DNA from: CAVTHW01 sp963734625
GTDB taxonomy: Bacteria > Acidobacteriota > Terriglobia > Bryobacterales > Bryobacteraceae
Length of the DNA: 64,000 nt
Assembly (NCBI GenBank): GCA_963734625.1
Contig: CAVTHW010000023.1
Location: forward strand, 1 to 64,000
Reading direction: 5' to 3'
A program made the position numbers and the translations under genes. Under the pieces are notes generated by a model that was given only the letters and a program-made list of their open reading frames with translations, did no database searches and was not told the origin of the DNA. Each line of letters starts with the position of its first letter. Positions within the stretch are counted from its first letter, which is position 1. Shown piece by piece: positions 32,469-40,992 of this stretch.

Positions 32469-32711
32469 ATGCGCACTGAGACGAGCCCTATCCTGGCGAA
32501 GTCGATCGAGGCGACAACGACGCACCTCATCGTCGCTACGGAGCCCCGCCGGTTTGAGATTCCTTGGGAGAAGTGTTCGGACAAGCTGGCGCGGGCCACT
32601 CCTTTGGAACGCAGTAGGGCTGAACTGAGCCCTTCGGGATATGGAATCCACTGGCCGCTCCTCGATGAGGATTTGGCGGTAGGACCTCTGGTGCGAGCAG
32701 CGGGCGGCTGA
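32469..32711 (+). CDS. DUF2442 family protein
   Basis: An 80-residue protein with the DUF2442 pattern: TTTHLIVATEPRRFEIPWEK, a helix LARATPLERSRAEL, then SGYGIHWPLLDEDLAVGPL at the C-terminus, where GIHWP-LDEDL is the hallmark. Many members are the immunity- or partner-like half of small chromosomal two-gene cassettes, often beside DUF4160 proteins; none is visible here, so the gene may be solitary or orphaned. A GGAGG at 32459-32463 precedes the ATG at 32469, so this start is preferred over an earlier GTG (32436). It abuts RAYT-like repeats, so it may have arrived by transfer. Confidence 0.75.
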   Translation: MRTETSPILAKSIEATTTHLIVATEPRRFEIPWEKCSDKLARATPLERSRAELSPSGYGIHWPLLDEDLAVGPLVRAAGG

Positions 32712-32713
32712 CG

Positions 32714-34153
32714 CTACGGCAGATTCGTCGCGCCCGTCAGGTGCAGGTCGATGGCGCGGGCCGCGCGGCGGCCTTCGGCGATGGCCCACACCACCAGCGA
32801 TTGGCCGCGGCGCAGGTCCCCCGCCGCGAATACCCCCGGCACGCTGGTCATGTAATCTTCGCCGGTCTTGACGTTGCCGCGCTGGTCCAGTTCCACGCCG
32901 AGCTGCTCGATCAAGCCTCCGCGCACCGGCCCGGTGAAGCCCAGGGCCAGCAGCGCCAGATCCGCTTCCACCGTGAATTCGCTTCCCGCCACCGGCTCGA
33001 ACTTCGGCGGAGGGCCCACACGGACCGCGTGGATCCGCTTCAGATTCCCTTGTTCGTCGCCTTCGAAGCGGGTGGTCGCCACCGCCCAGTCGCGTACTCC
33101 GCCCTCCTCGTGAGCGCTCTCGGTGCGCAACTGAAGCGGCCAGAGCGGCCACGGCGTCAGCTCGGATCGCTCCTCCGGCGGCTTCGGCATGATCTCAAGC
33201 TGGTAGACGGAGGCGGCCTTCTGGCGATGGCAGACGCCCAGGCAATCCGCGCCCGTGTCGCCGCCCCCGATGATGACGGCCCGCTTGCCGGTGGCCACGA
33301 TCTCCCGCGTCAGCCGCGTGGGATCGGCCGCGATGTCCCGGTCCCCCGCGTTCCGCTTGTTCTGCTGCGGCAGGAAGTCCATCGCGAAATGGATTCCCTT
33401 CAGCTCGCGGCCGGGCACGGGAAGGTCCCGCGATTGCTCGGCCCCGCCCGCCAGCAGGATGGCGTCGTACTCCCCGCGCAGGTCCTCGACCAGGACGTTG
33501 TGCCCCACGTGCGCCCGCGTCTCGAACCGCACGCCCTCCTCCCGCATGATTTCCAGGCGGCGGTCGATGTAGCGCTTTTCGAGCTTGAAGTCCGGGATGC
33601 CGTAACGCAGCAATCCGCCCAGGCGGTCGGCCTTCTCGAAGACCGTGGCCCAGTGGCCCGCGCGGTTCAACTGCTGAGCCGCGGCCAGTCCCGCGGGGCC
33701 CGAACCCACGATGGCGACACGCTTACCGCTGCGCGTCCCGGGCGGCTCCGGTTGTATCCAGCCCTCGTCGAATGCCCGCTCGATGATCGCCTTCTCGATT
33801 ACCTTGATCGTCACCGGCGGCTCGTTGATCCCCAGCACGCAGGCGGCCTCGCAGGGGGCAGGGCAGACCCGCCCGGTGAATTCCGGAAAGTTATTGGTGG
33901 AGTGCAGCACGCGAATGGCCTGTTTCCACCGGTCGCGGTAAACCAGATCGTTGAAGTCCGGAATCACGTTGTTGAGAGGGCAGCCCTGGTGACAGAAAGG
34001 CACACCGCAATCCATGCAACGGGCGCCCTGCGTGCGCAACTGGTCTTCGGCAAACTCCCGGTAGACCTCGAGCCAGTCGTTGACCCGCTCGGCGACCTCG
34101 CGCCGCGCGGGCGTCTGTCTCGCGAATTCTTTGAAACCCGTGATCTTACCCAT
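32714..34153 (-). CDS. gltD: Glutamate synthase small subunit
   Basis: The FAD/NAD(P)H-dependent beta subunit that passes electrons to GltB for making glutamate from glutamine and 2-oxoglutarate. Cysteines for two [4Fe-4S] clusters are at the N-terminus (CMDCGVPFCHQGCPLNN and CPAPCEAACVLGI). GSGPAGLAAAQQL marks the FAD site, and VIIGGGDTGADCLG the NADPH Rossmann motif; FAAGDLRRGQSLVVWAI near the C-terminus completes the FAD site. Length 479 is usual. The ATG at 34151-34153 overlaps the 3' end of gltB by 8 bases, indicating coupled translation as expected for the complex. Confidence 0.93.
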   Translation of the reverse strand: MGKITGFKEFARQTPARREVAERVNDWLEVYREFAEDQLRTQGARCMDCGVPFCHQGCPLNNVIPDFNDLVYRDRWKQAIRVLHSTNNFPEFTGRVCPAPCEAACVLGINEPPVTIKVIEKAIIERAFDEGWIQPEPPGTRSGKRVAIVGSGPAGLAAAQQLNRAGHWATVFEKADRLGGLLRYGIPDFKLEKRYIDRRLEIMREEGVRFETRAHVGHNVLVEDLRGEYDAILLAGGAEQSRDLPVPGRELKGIHFAMDFLPQQNKRNAGDRDIAADPTRLTREIVATGKRAVIIGGGDTGADCLGVCHRQKAASVYQLEIMPKPPEERSELTPWPLWPLQLRTESAHEEGGVRDWAVATTRFEGDEQGNLKRIHAVRVGPPPKFEPVAGSEFTVEADLALLALGFTGPVRGGLIEQLGVELDQRGNVKTGEDYMTSVPGVFAAGDLRRGQSLVVWAIAEGRRAARAIDLHLTGATNLP

Positions 34154-37100
34154 GCAGCACCCGCTTATACTCGCGCGGAAACACTTTCACGAACTTGCCC
34201 GCCGATTCCTCCCAGTCGTCCAGCAGCCACTTGGCCCGGGGACTGTCCGTCGCCTCCCCGTGCCGGACCACCAACTGCCGCACCGTCTCGATATCTTCGG
34301 CCTCCATCGGGTCGAGATCGACGCTGGCCCGGTTGCAGCGCCGGGCGGCGAACTCGCCGCTCTCGTCGAGCACGTAAGCGATCCCGCCGGTCATGCCCGC
34401 GGCGAAATTGCGCCCCGTCCGGCCCAGCACCACCACCACGCCTTTCGTCATGTACTCGCAGCCATGGTCGCCCACGCCCTCGACCACCGCTATAGCGCCG
34501 GAACTGCGCACGGCGAAGCGCTCCCCGGCCACGCCGTTGAAGTACGCCTCGCCGCCGGTGGCGCCGTAGAGCACCGTGTTGCCGATCAGGATGTTCTCGT
34601 CCGCCTTGAAGGTGGACTCCCGGGGCGGGCGCACGATCAGCTTGCCGCCCGAGAGCCCCTTTCCCGTGTAGTCGTTGGCGTCGCCTTCGAGCGTCAGCGT
34701 GATCCCCTTGGCCAGAAACGCGCCGAAGCTCTGGCCGGCCGAGCCCTTGAAGTTGCAGACGGATGGTGTCGTCCGGCAGCCCCGCCGATCCGTAGCGGCG
34801 CGCCACCTCCCCGCTCAGCATCGTGCCCACCGCGCGGTGAATGTTGCGGATGGGGAATTCGCCCTCGAACTTCGCGCCTGTCTCCAGCGCCTGCCGGCAG
34901 GCATCTATAAGCTGATGGTCCAGAGCCGTCGCCAGCCCGTGGTCCTGCGCGATCGTGCAGTGCCGCCCCACTCGATGCGGCGCGGGGGGATTGTAGAAGA
35001 TCGCCGACAGGTCCACCCCTTTGGCTTTCCAATGCTCCACGGCCGCGCGTGTGTTGAGCATGTCCACGCGTCCGACCATTTCTTCCAGCGTGCGAAAGCC
35101 CATCTGCGCCATCAATTGACGCAGCTCTTCGGCCACATAGAAGAAGTACCGGATGACGTGCTCGGGCTTGCCCGCGAACTTCTTCCGCAAGTCCGGGTCC
35201 TGGGTGGCGACGCCCACCGGACAGGTGTTCAAGTGGCACTTGCGCATCATGATGCAGCCCAGGCTGATGAGCGGCATGGTCGCAAAGCCGAACTCCTCGG
35301 CCCCCAGCAGCGCCGCGATCGCCACGTCGCGCCCGGTCGAGAGTTTGCCGTCGGTTTGCAGCCGGACCCGGCTGCGCAGGTCGTTCATCACCAGCACCTG
35401 CTGCGTTTCGGCCAGCCCCAGTTCCCAGGGAATGCCGGCGTGTTTGATCGAGGTCAGCGGCGAGGCGCCCGTGCCGCCGCTATCGCCGCTAATCAGAATC
35501 ACGTCGGCATGGGCCTTGGCCACGCCCGCGGCGACGATGCCCACGCCCACTTCCGCCACCAGTTTCACCGAAATGCGCGCTTTGGGATTGGCGTTCTTCA
35601 AATCGTAGATCAACTGCGCCAGGTCCTCGATCGAGTAAATATCGTGGTGCGGCGGCGGCGAAATCAAGGGCACGCCGGGAGTGGAGTGGCGGACCCTGGC
35701 GATCACCTCGTCCACCTTGTGCCCTGGGAGCTGGCCCCCCTCGCCGGGCTTGGCCCCCTGCGCGATCTTGATCTGTAATTCGTCGGCGTTCACTAAGTAA
35801 TTGATCGTGACGCCGAAGCGTCCGGAAGCGACCTGCTTCACCGAGCTGCGCCGGTCGTCGCCGAAGCGCTCTTCGTCTTCGCCGCCCTCGCCGGTGTTGG
35901 AGCGCCCACCCATGCGGTTCATGGCCCGCGCCAGCGTCTCGTGCGCCTCCTTGCTGATGGAGCCGAACGACATGGCGCCCGTGGCAAACCGCTTCACGAT
36001 TTCGCTAGCCGGCTCGATCTCCTCGATCGGCAGCGGCTTCTCCGCCCGGCGCAACTCCATCAGCCCGCGCAGCGTGCATAACTGCCGGCTCTGGTTGTTG
36101 ATCAGCTCCGCAAATTCCTGGTAGCTGGATTCCTTCTGCTGCCGCACGGCGTGTTGGAGCTTACTGATGGTCAGCGGATTCACTAAGTGGTACTCGCCCG
36201 CGTCCCGGTATTGGTAGTTCCCGCCGGGGGCGAGCTCCGTCTCGGCCTCCGTCACCGGGCGGAAAGCGAATTGGTGCTTGCGCTTCGCCTCCTGCGCCAG
36301 CACGTCCAATCCCACGCCCTCGATGCGCGAGGCCGTGCCGGTGAAGTATTCCTCCACCACCCGCTTATTCAGACCGATGGCCTCGAAGACCTGCGCGCCC
36401 CGGTAACTCTGGAGCGTCGATATCCCCATTTTCGAAAAGACCTTCAGCAGCCCCTTGTTGACGGCCTTGGTGTAGTTCGTGAGTGCGGTATCGAAGGGCA
36501 AATCCAGTTGCCCCGACTGGCACATGTGCTCCAGCGTCTCTATGGCCACGTAGGGATTCACGGCGCTGGCGCCATAGCCGATCAGCAGGCTGAAGTGCAT
36601 CACCTCGCGCGGCTCGCCGGACTCCACGATCAACGCCACCTGCGTCCGCGTCCCCTCCCGAATCAGGTGATGGTGCACCGCCGACAGCGCCAGCAGGCTG
36701 GGGATCGGCGCGTAGCTCTCTTCGATGCCGCGGTCCGACAGAATGATCACCGTGTAGCCGCCCCTCACTGCCAGCGAAGCGCGGCGGCACAGGTCGTTGA
36801 TGGCGCGCTCCAACTCCGCCTCGCCGCCGTCCACCAGGTACAGGGACGGAATGGTGGTCGCGAGGAACTCCCCCCAGGAAAGGCGCCGCAGTTTTTCCAG
36901 GTCCTGGTTGGTCAGGATTGGATGCGGCAGCTTCAGGGTGTGGCAGTGCAGCGCCGTCTCGTCCAGGATGTTGCGCTCCTTGCCGATGTAGCTGGTCAGC
37001 GACATGACCAGTTCCTCGCGGATGGGGTCGATGGCCGGGTTGGTCACCTGCGCAAACAATTGTTTGAAGTAATGGAACAGCGGCTGCGGCTTATCCGAGA

Positions 37101-38637
37101 GGCAGGCCAGCGGCGTGTCCGTGCCCATGGAACCCACCGGTTCCTCGCCCTTCTCGGCCATGGGCGCCAGCAGAAAGCGCAGGTCCTCCTCGGTGTAGCC
37201 GAAGGCCCGCTGCCGCTGGAGGACCGTCTCCTCCTCGGTGACCTGACGGTGCGGCGGCGCCGGCAGCCGGTCGAGCAGCACCTGGTTGTCTTCGATCCAC
37301 TGCCCGTAGGGTTGCCGGCTCCACAGCCGTTCCTTGATCTCCTCGTCGGGGACGATCCGGCCCTCTTCCAGATCCGCCAGCAGCATCTTGCCCGGCTGAA
37401 GCCTGCCCTTCATCCGCACCGACTCCGGCGGGATGGCCAGCACGCCGGTCTCCGAAGCCATGATCAGCAGACCGTCTTCGGTCACCAGCCAGCGGGCCGG
37501 GCGCAGGCCGTTGCGGTCCAGGGTCGCGCCGATGAGTCTGCCGTCGGTGAAGGCGATCGCCGCCGGCCCGTCCCAGGGCTCCATCAACGATGCGTGGTAT
37601 TCGTAGAAGGCGCGCTTTTCCGGGCGCATCGTTGGGTCCTGGTCCCAGGCCTCCGGAATCAGCATGGCCATGGCGTGGGGAAGTTCGCGTCCGGCCAGGT
37701 GCAGCAACTCGGCGGCGTTGTCGAACATGGCGGAGTCGCTGCCGCCCGGCGTGATGATCGGGTAAAGCTTTTCGAGGTCTTTGTCGAACAGGGTCGAATC
37801 GAGTATGCGTTGCCGCGCATGCATCCAGTTGACGTTGCCTTTGAGCGTGTTGATTTCGCCGTTGTGGCAAATGTAGCGGAACGGGTGCGCCAGTTGCCAG
37901 GTCGGAAACGTGTTGGTCGAAAACCTCTGGTGCACCAGGCACAGCGCGCTCTTCGTGTCGGGATCGGAAAGGTCTTTGTAGAAGCGCGCGATCTGCGGCG
38001 CCAGCAGCAGCCCCTTGTATACGATGGTTCGCGTCGAGAACGACGGAAGATAGAAAAACGATTTCTCAGCCAGGTTGGAAGCGGCGATCTCCGCATCGGC
38101 CCTCTTCCGGACTACGTACAGCTTGCGGTCCAGTTCCGCCCGGCTCATCCCCGGCGCGCCGCCGGCGAACACCTGCTCGATGTAAGGCTGCGAGGCGCGC
38201 GCCAGCCGCCCGATGGCGTCCGCGTCGATGGGCGTGTCGCGCCACCCCAGCAGCGTGAGCCCCTCCTCCTCGATGATCCGCTCCAGGATGCCTTCCGCGC
38301 GCAGCCGGTCTTCCCTCTTCACGGGAAGAAAAACCATTCCCACGCCGTACTCGCCGGGTGCCGGCAACTCGATGCCCAGCCGCCTGCCCTCGCGCGCGAA
38401 GAACTCGTGCGGAATCTGGATCAGGACGCCCGCGCCGTCTCCCGTCGCCGGGTCGCAGCCGCAGGCGCCGCGATGCGCCAGGTTGACCAGAATCTCGATC
38501 CCTTTCAGAATGATGTCGTGGGACCGCTCGCCCTTGATGTGGGCCACAAACCCGATTCCGCACGCGTCCCGTTCGAGTTCAGGGTGATACAATCCTTGCT
38601 GTGGAGGTAGACCTGCGCTCATGCCGTCATCACTCAT
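34146..38637 (-). CDS. gltB: Glutamate synthase large subunit (frameshifted near 3' end)
   Basis: The alpha subunit: amidotransferase, FMN synthase and GXGXG domains. The N-terminal propeptide ends at ERDA and the nucleophile Cys begins CGIGFVAH. The [3Fe-4S] cysteines are in CIMMRKCHLNTC, the FMN region in GVPLISPPPHHDIYS and KAHADVILISGDSGGTGASP. From about 34756 the reading frame changes: one extra C in CTGCAAC breaks RLNFKGSAGQSFGAF, and the rest of the GXGXG domain (TGKGLSGG, then GATGGEAYFNG) continues in another frame to a stop at 34146. Removing one base gives 1496 residues, the normal size. The start ATG (38637) has a GAGG upstream. Likely insertion error. Confidence 0.9.
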
Positions 38638-38670
38638 ATGGGAGGCCTCTAGCACTGGGAACTTGAGGCC

Positions 38671-38698
38671 AGTATAGCACACCCGAACTATAAGGCAA
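38671..38698 (-). promoter_or_regulatory. Candidate gltB promoter
   Basis: Reading the minus strand, TTGCCT (38698-38693) and TATACT (38676-38671) are separated by 16 bases. Transcription would begin close to the gltB start (38637). The element is AT-rich against a GC-rich background. Confidence 0.45.
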
Positions 38699-38715
38699 TC
38701 AAAAATCCAAAAGCT

Positions 38716-38745
38716 ATAAAAGAAGTTCAGCTTATGATACGATAA
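38716..38745. promoter_or_regulatory. Candidate LysR operator between gltB and the lysR gene
   Basis: Three alternating half-sites occur, ATAA (38716), TTAT (38732) and ATAA (38742), so ATAA-N12-TTAT-N6-ATAA. Divergent LysR genes normally bind such dyads beside their target promoter. This is inference from position and symmetry only. Confidence 0.3.
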
Positions 38746-38752
38746 CGGCGTA

Positions 38753-39676
38753 ATGTTCGATCACCTCAAACTCTTCAGGGACATTGCCCACCACCGCAGC
38801 GTGAGCCGGGGCGCCAGCCTCAACGGCGTCAGCCAGTCCGCGGCCAGCCAGCACATCCAGGAGATGGAGCGGCTGCTCGGCGTCGAACTCCTCGACCGGA
38901 CCACGCGTCCTCTGGGGCTGACCGAGGCGGGGCGCTTCTACTACGACTTCTGCCGCGACGTTCTGCGGCGCAAGCAAGAGCTGGATGTCGCGCTGGACCG
39001 GCTCAAGGGCCGCGTCGAGGGCAGCGTCAGAGTCGCCGCGATCTACTCGGTTGGCATCCTGGACATGTCGCGGCTGGAAGTCGAGTTTTCCCGCCGGATG
39101 CCCGAGGCCGAACTGCTGGTCGAGTACTTGCGCCCGGAGAAGGTCCACGAGGCCGTTCTCGCCGAAGAGGCCGATCTGGGCCTGCTGAGCTACGCCGAGT
39201 CCAGCAAGGAGATCACCGCGGTCCCGTGGCGCGAGGAGAAGATGATGGTGGCCTTCGCGCCGTCACACCCGCTGGCCTCGAAGCGGCCCTTGAAGATCAC
39301 CGACCTGGAAGGGCAGGACTTCGTATCGTTCGACGACGACCTGCGCGTCGGCCGCGAGGTGATGCGATTCCTGCGCGAGAACGGGGTCGAGGTCAACGTG
39401 GTGATGCACTTCGACAACATCCAGACCATGAAAGAGGCCGTGGCGCTGGGCACTGGCCTCAGCATCCTGCCGGTGCGCGTCCTGCGCGGCGATATCAAGC
39501 AGGGCCGCCTGGTCGCGGCGCCCATTAAAGGGTGCAATCTGGTCCGGCCGCTGCGGATCATCCATCTGCGGCGCAAGAAGTTCAATCTCGCCATGCAGAC
39601 CTTTATGGAACTCCTGAAGGAGGAGGCCGCGGAGGATGCGGCGCCGGCTACACGCCCCGGAACCACTCGATCGTGA
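38753..39676 (+). CDS. LysR-type transcriptional regulator
   Basis: A 307-residue activator. The winged-helix N-terminus (LKLFRDIAHHRSVSRGASLNGVSQSAASQHIQEMERLLGVELLDR) is followed by a periplasmic-binding-like effector domain (VRVAAIYSVGILDMSRL ... FVSFDDDLRVGREVM ... IQTMKEAVALGTGLSILPVRVL). It is divergently transcribed from gltBD with 115 bases between start codons, the same arrangement as GltC with gltAB of Bacillus, so control of glutamate synthase by an amino-acid or 2-oxoglutarate signal is likely but not shown. Its 3' end overlaps the convergent UDP-sugar decarboxylase gene by 29 bases. Confidence 0.88.
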   Translation: MFDHLKLFRDIAHHRSVSRGASLNGVSQSAASQHIQEMERLLGVELLDRTTRPLGLTEAGRFYYDFCRDVLRRKQELDVALDRLKGRVEGSVRVAAIYSVGILDMSRLEVEFSRRMPEAELLVEYLRPEKVHEAVLAEEADLGLLSYAESSKEITAVPWREEKMMVAFAPSHPLASKRPLKITDLEGQDFVSFDDDLRVGREVMRFLRENGVEVNVVMHFDNIQTMKEAVALGTGLSILPVRVLRGDIKQGRLVAAPIKGCNLVRPLRIIHLRRKKFNLAMQTFMELLKEEAAEDAAPATRPGTTRS

Positions 39677-40620
39677 GCCGCAGGCCTTCTTCGAGCGGTG
39701 TCTTCGGCCACTCGATCGTGAGCCGCAGGCCTTCTTCGAGCGGAGTCTTCGGCTGCCAGCCGAGAAGTTGCTGCGCCTTGGCGATGTCCGGACAGCGCCG
39801 CTGGGGGTCGTCTTCCGGCAGAGGGTGGTGCTCGATGTCGCACCGCGCTCCGGTCAGCCGGCAGATCGACGTCGGCGAACTCGCGGATGGTCATCTCCGC
39901 CGGGTTGCCCAGATTCACCGGGTACCGCTCGTCGGAGAGCATGAGCCGGTAAAGGCCGTCCACCATGTCGCTGACGTAGCAGAAGCTCCGCGTCTGCGTC
40001 CCATCGCCGAAGATCGTGATGGCCTTGCCCTTCAGCGACTGATCCACAAACGCGGGCACCACGCGCCCGTCGTCAAGCTGCATCCGCGGTCCGTAGGTAT
40101 TGAAGATTCGCGCGATGTTGGTGCGGACCCCGTGCACCCGGTGGTAGGCCATCGTGAGCGCCTCGGCGAAGCGTTTGCTTTCGTCGTAGCAGGAGCGCGG
40201 CCCGACCGGGTTCACGTTGCCCCAATAGGTCTCGGTCTGCGGGTGCTCAGTCGGATCGCCGTAGCACTCCGAAGTAGACGCCAGCAGAAACCGCGCGTGC
40301 TTGCGCCGCGCCAGTTCCAGCAGGTTCCGAGTGCCGGCCGATCCGGCGTCGAGGGTCTCGATAGGATGCGCCAGGTAGTCCTTGGGACTGGCCGGCGAGG
40401 CCAGGTGCAGCACCCCGTCGATGGCTCCGTCGATTTCGACGGGCTCGCTCACATCCTGCTGCACGAACCGGAATCGCGGATGACCAGCCAGGTGGGCGAT
40501 GTTCTCGAGCGACCCTGTCAGCAGATTGTCAAGGGCGATGACGGCGTGATTCTCCGCAATCAGGCGGTCGCAGAGATGAGAACCGATAAAGCCGGCCGCG
40601 CCGGCCAGGACCAAACGCAA
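39648..40620 (-). CDS. UDP-glucuronate decarboxylase-type NAD-dependent epimerase (frameshifted)
   Basis: An extended SDR that converts UDP-glucuronate to UDP-xylose (UXS family). GAAGFIGSHLCDRL is the NAD motif, STSECYGDP-EHPQTE and YDESKRFAE are typical of UXS (Tyr and Lys of YxxxK). Near 39866-39872 a single extra base changes the frame; taking it out restores ICRLTGARCDIEHHPLPEDDP and GWQPKTPLEEGLRLTIEW, ending FRGV-stop at 39648. The full protein is then 323 residues. The C-terminal 15-residue block PKTPLEEGLRLTIEW is tandemly duplicated (45-bp repeat, next entry), which is extra to the family. Follows hfq by 9 bases on the same strand. No other sugar-nucleotide genes are nearby. Confidence 0.85.
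39663..39752 (-). repeat. 45-bp tandem duplication in the UDP-sugar decarboxylase
   Basis: Copies at 39663-39707 and 39708-39752 differ at one base only. They encode PKTPLEEGLRLTIEW twice, in phase, just before the C-terminus. In-frame duplication (15 codons) is seen directly. Confidence 0.95.
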
Positions 40621-40629
40621 GCTGTACCT

Positions 40630-40914
40630 CTACTCTTCGGCGGACTCCGGGTGGGACGGCAGAATTGGCGCTGCGTGGCCGCCCGCCGCACTGGCGCTGG
40701 CGTAAGCTGGCTTGCCAGCCACCAGGGTTGAGATGGCGTGCTTGAAGATAAGCTGCTCCTGATTATTCGACTCCAGAATCACCGAATACTTGTCGAAACT
40801 CTTGATCCTTCCCGAGAGCTTCACTCCGCTCATGAGGTAGATCGTCAGGAACGCCTTGTCCCGCCGTGCGGTGTTGAGAAACGCTTCCTGTATGTTCTGC
40901 GCCGGCTTTTCCAT
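40630..40914 (-). CDS. hfq: RNA chaperone Hfq
   Basis: A 94-residue Sm-like protein that binds small RNAs and mRNAs as a hexamer. QEAFLNTARRDKAFLTIYLMSGVKLSGRIKSFDKYSVIL is the Sm1 motif and QLIFKHAISTLV the Sm2 motif (the second usually reads YKHAI; Phe here). An extended Ala/Pro/Ser-rich C-terminus follows. Upstream codons continue open to 41112, but the ATG at 40914 sits after AGGAGGGGA, so it is the real start. Downstream, the UDP-sugar decarboxylase begins 9 bases on, a likely two-gene transcript; polX is divergent. Confidence 0.93.
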   Translation of the reverse strand: MEKPAQNIQEAFLNTARRDKAFLTIYLMSGVKLSGRIKSFDKYSVILESNNQEQLIFKHAISTLVAGKPAYASASAAGGHAAPILPSHPESAEE

Positions 40915-40992
40915 CCGAGCATCCCCTCCTACGGTCTCTAAAATCTTAACATCAAACCCCGCGGACACGTAGAATTGAAGATGGGAACCGGA

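Noticed and set aside
32741..34495. 584-residue plus-strand open frame
   Set aside because: Antisense to gltD and the gltB end.
36187..38610. 807-residue plus-strand open frame
   Set aside because: Lies opposite gltB, whose domains are unambiguous.
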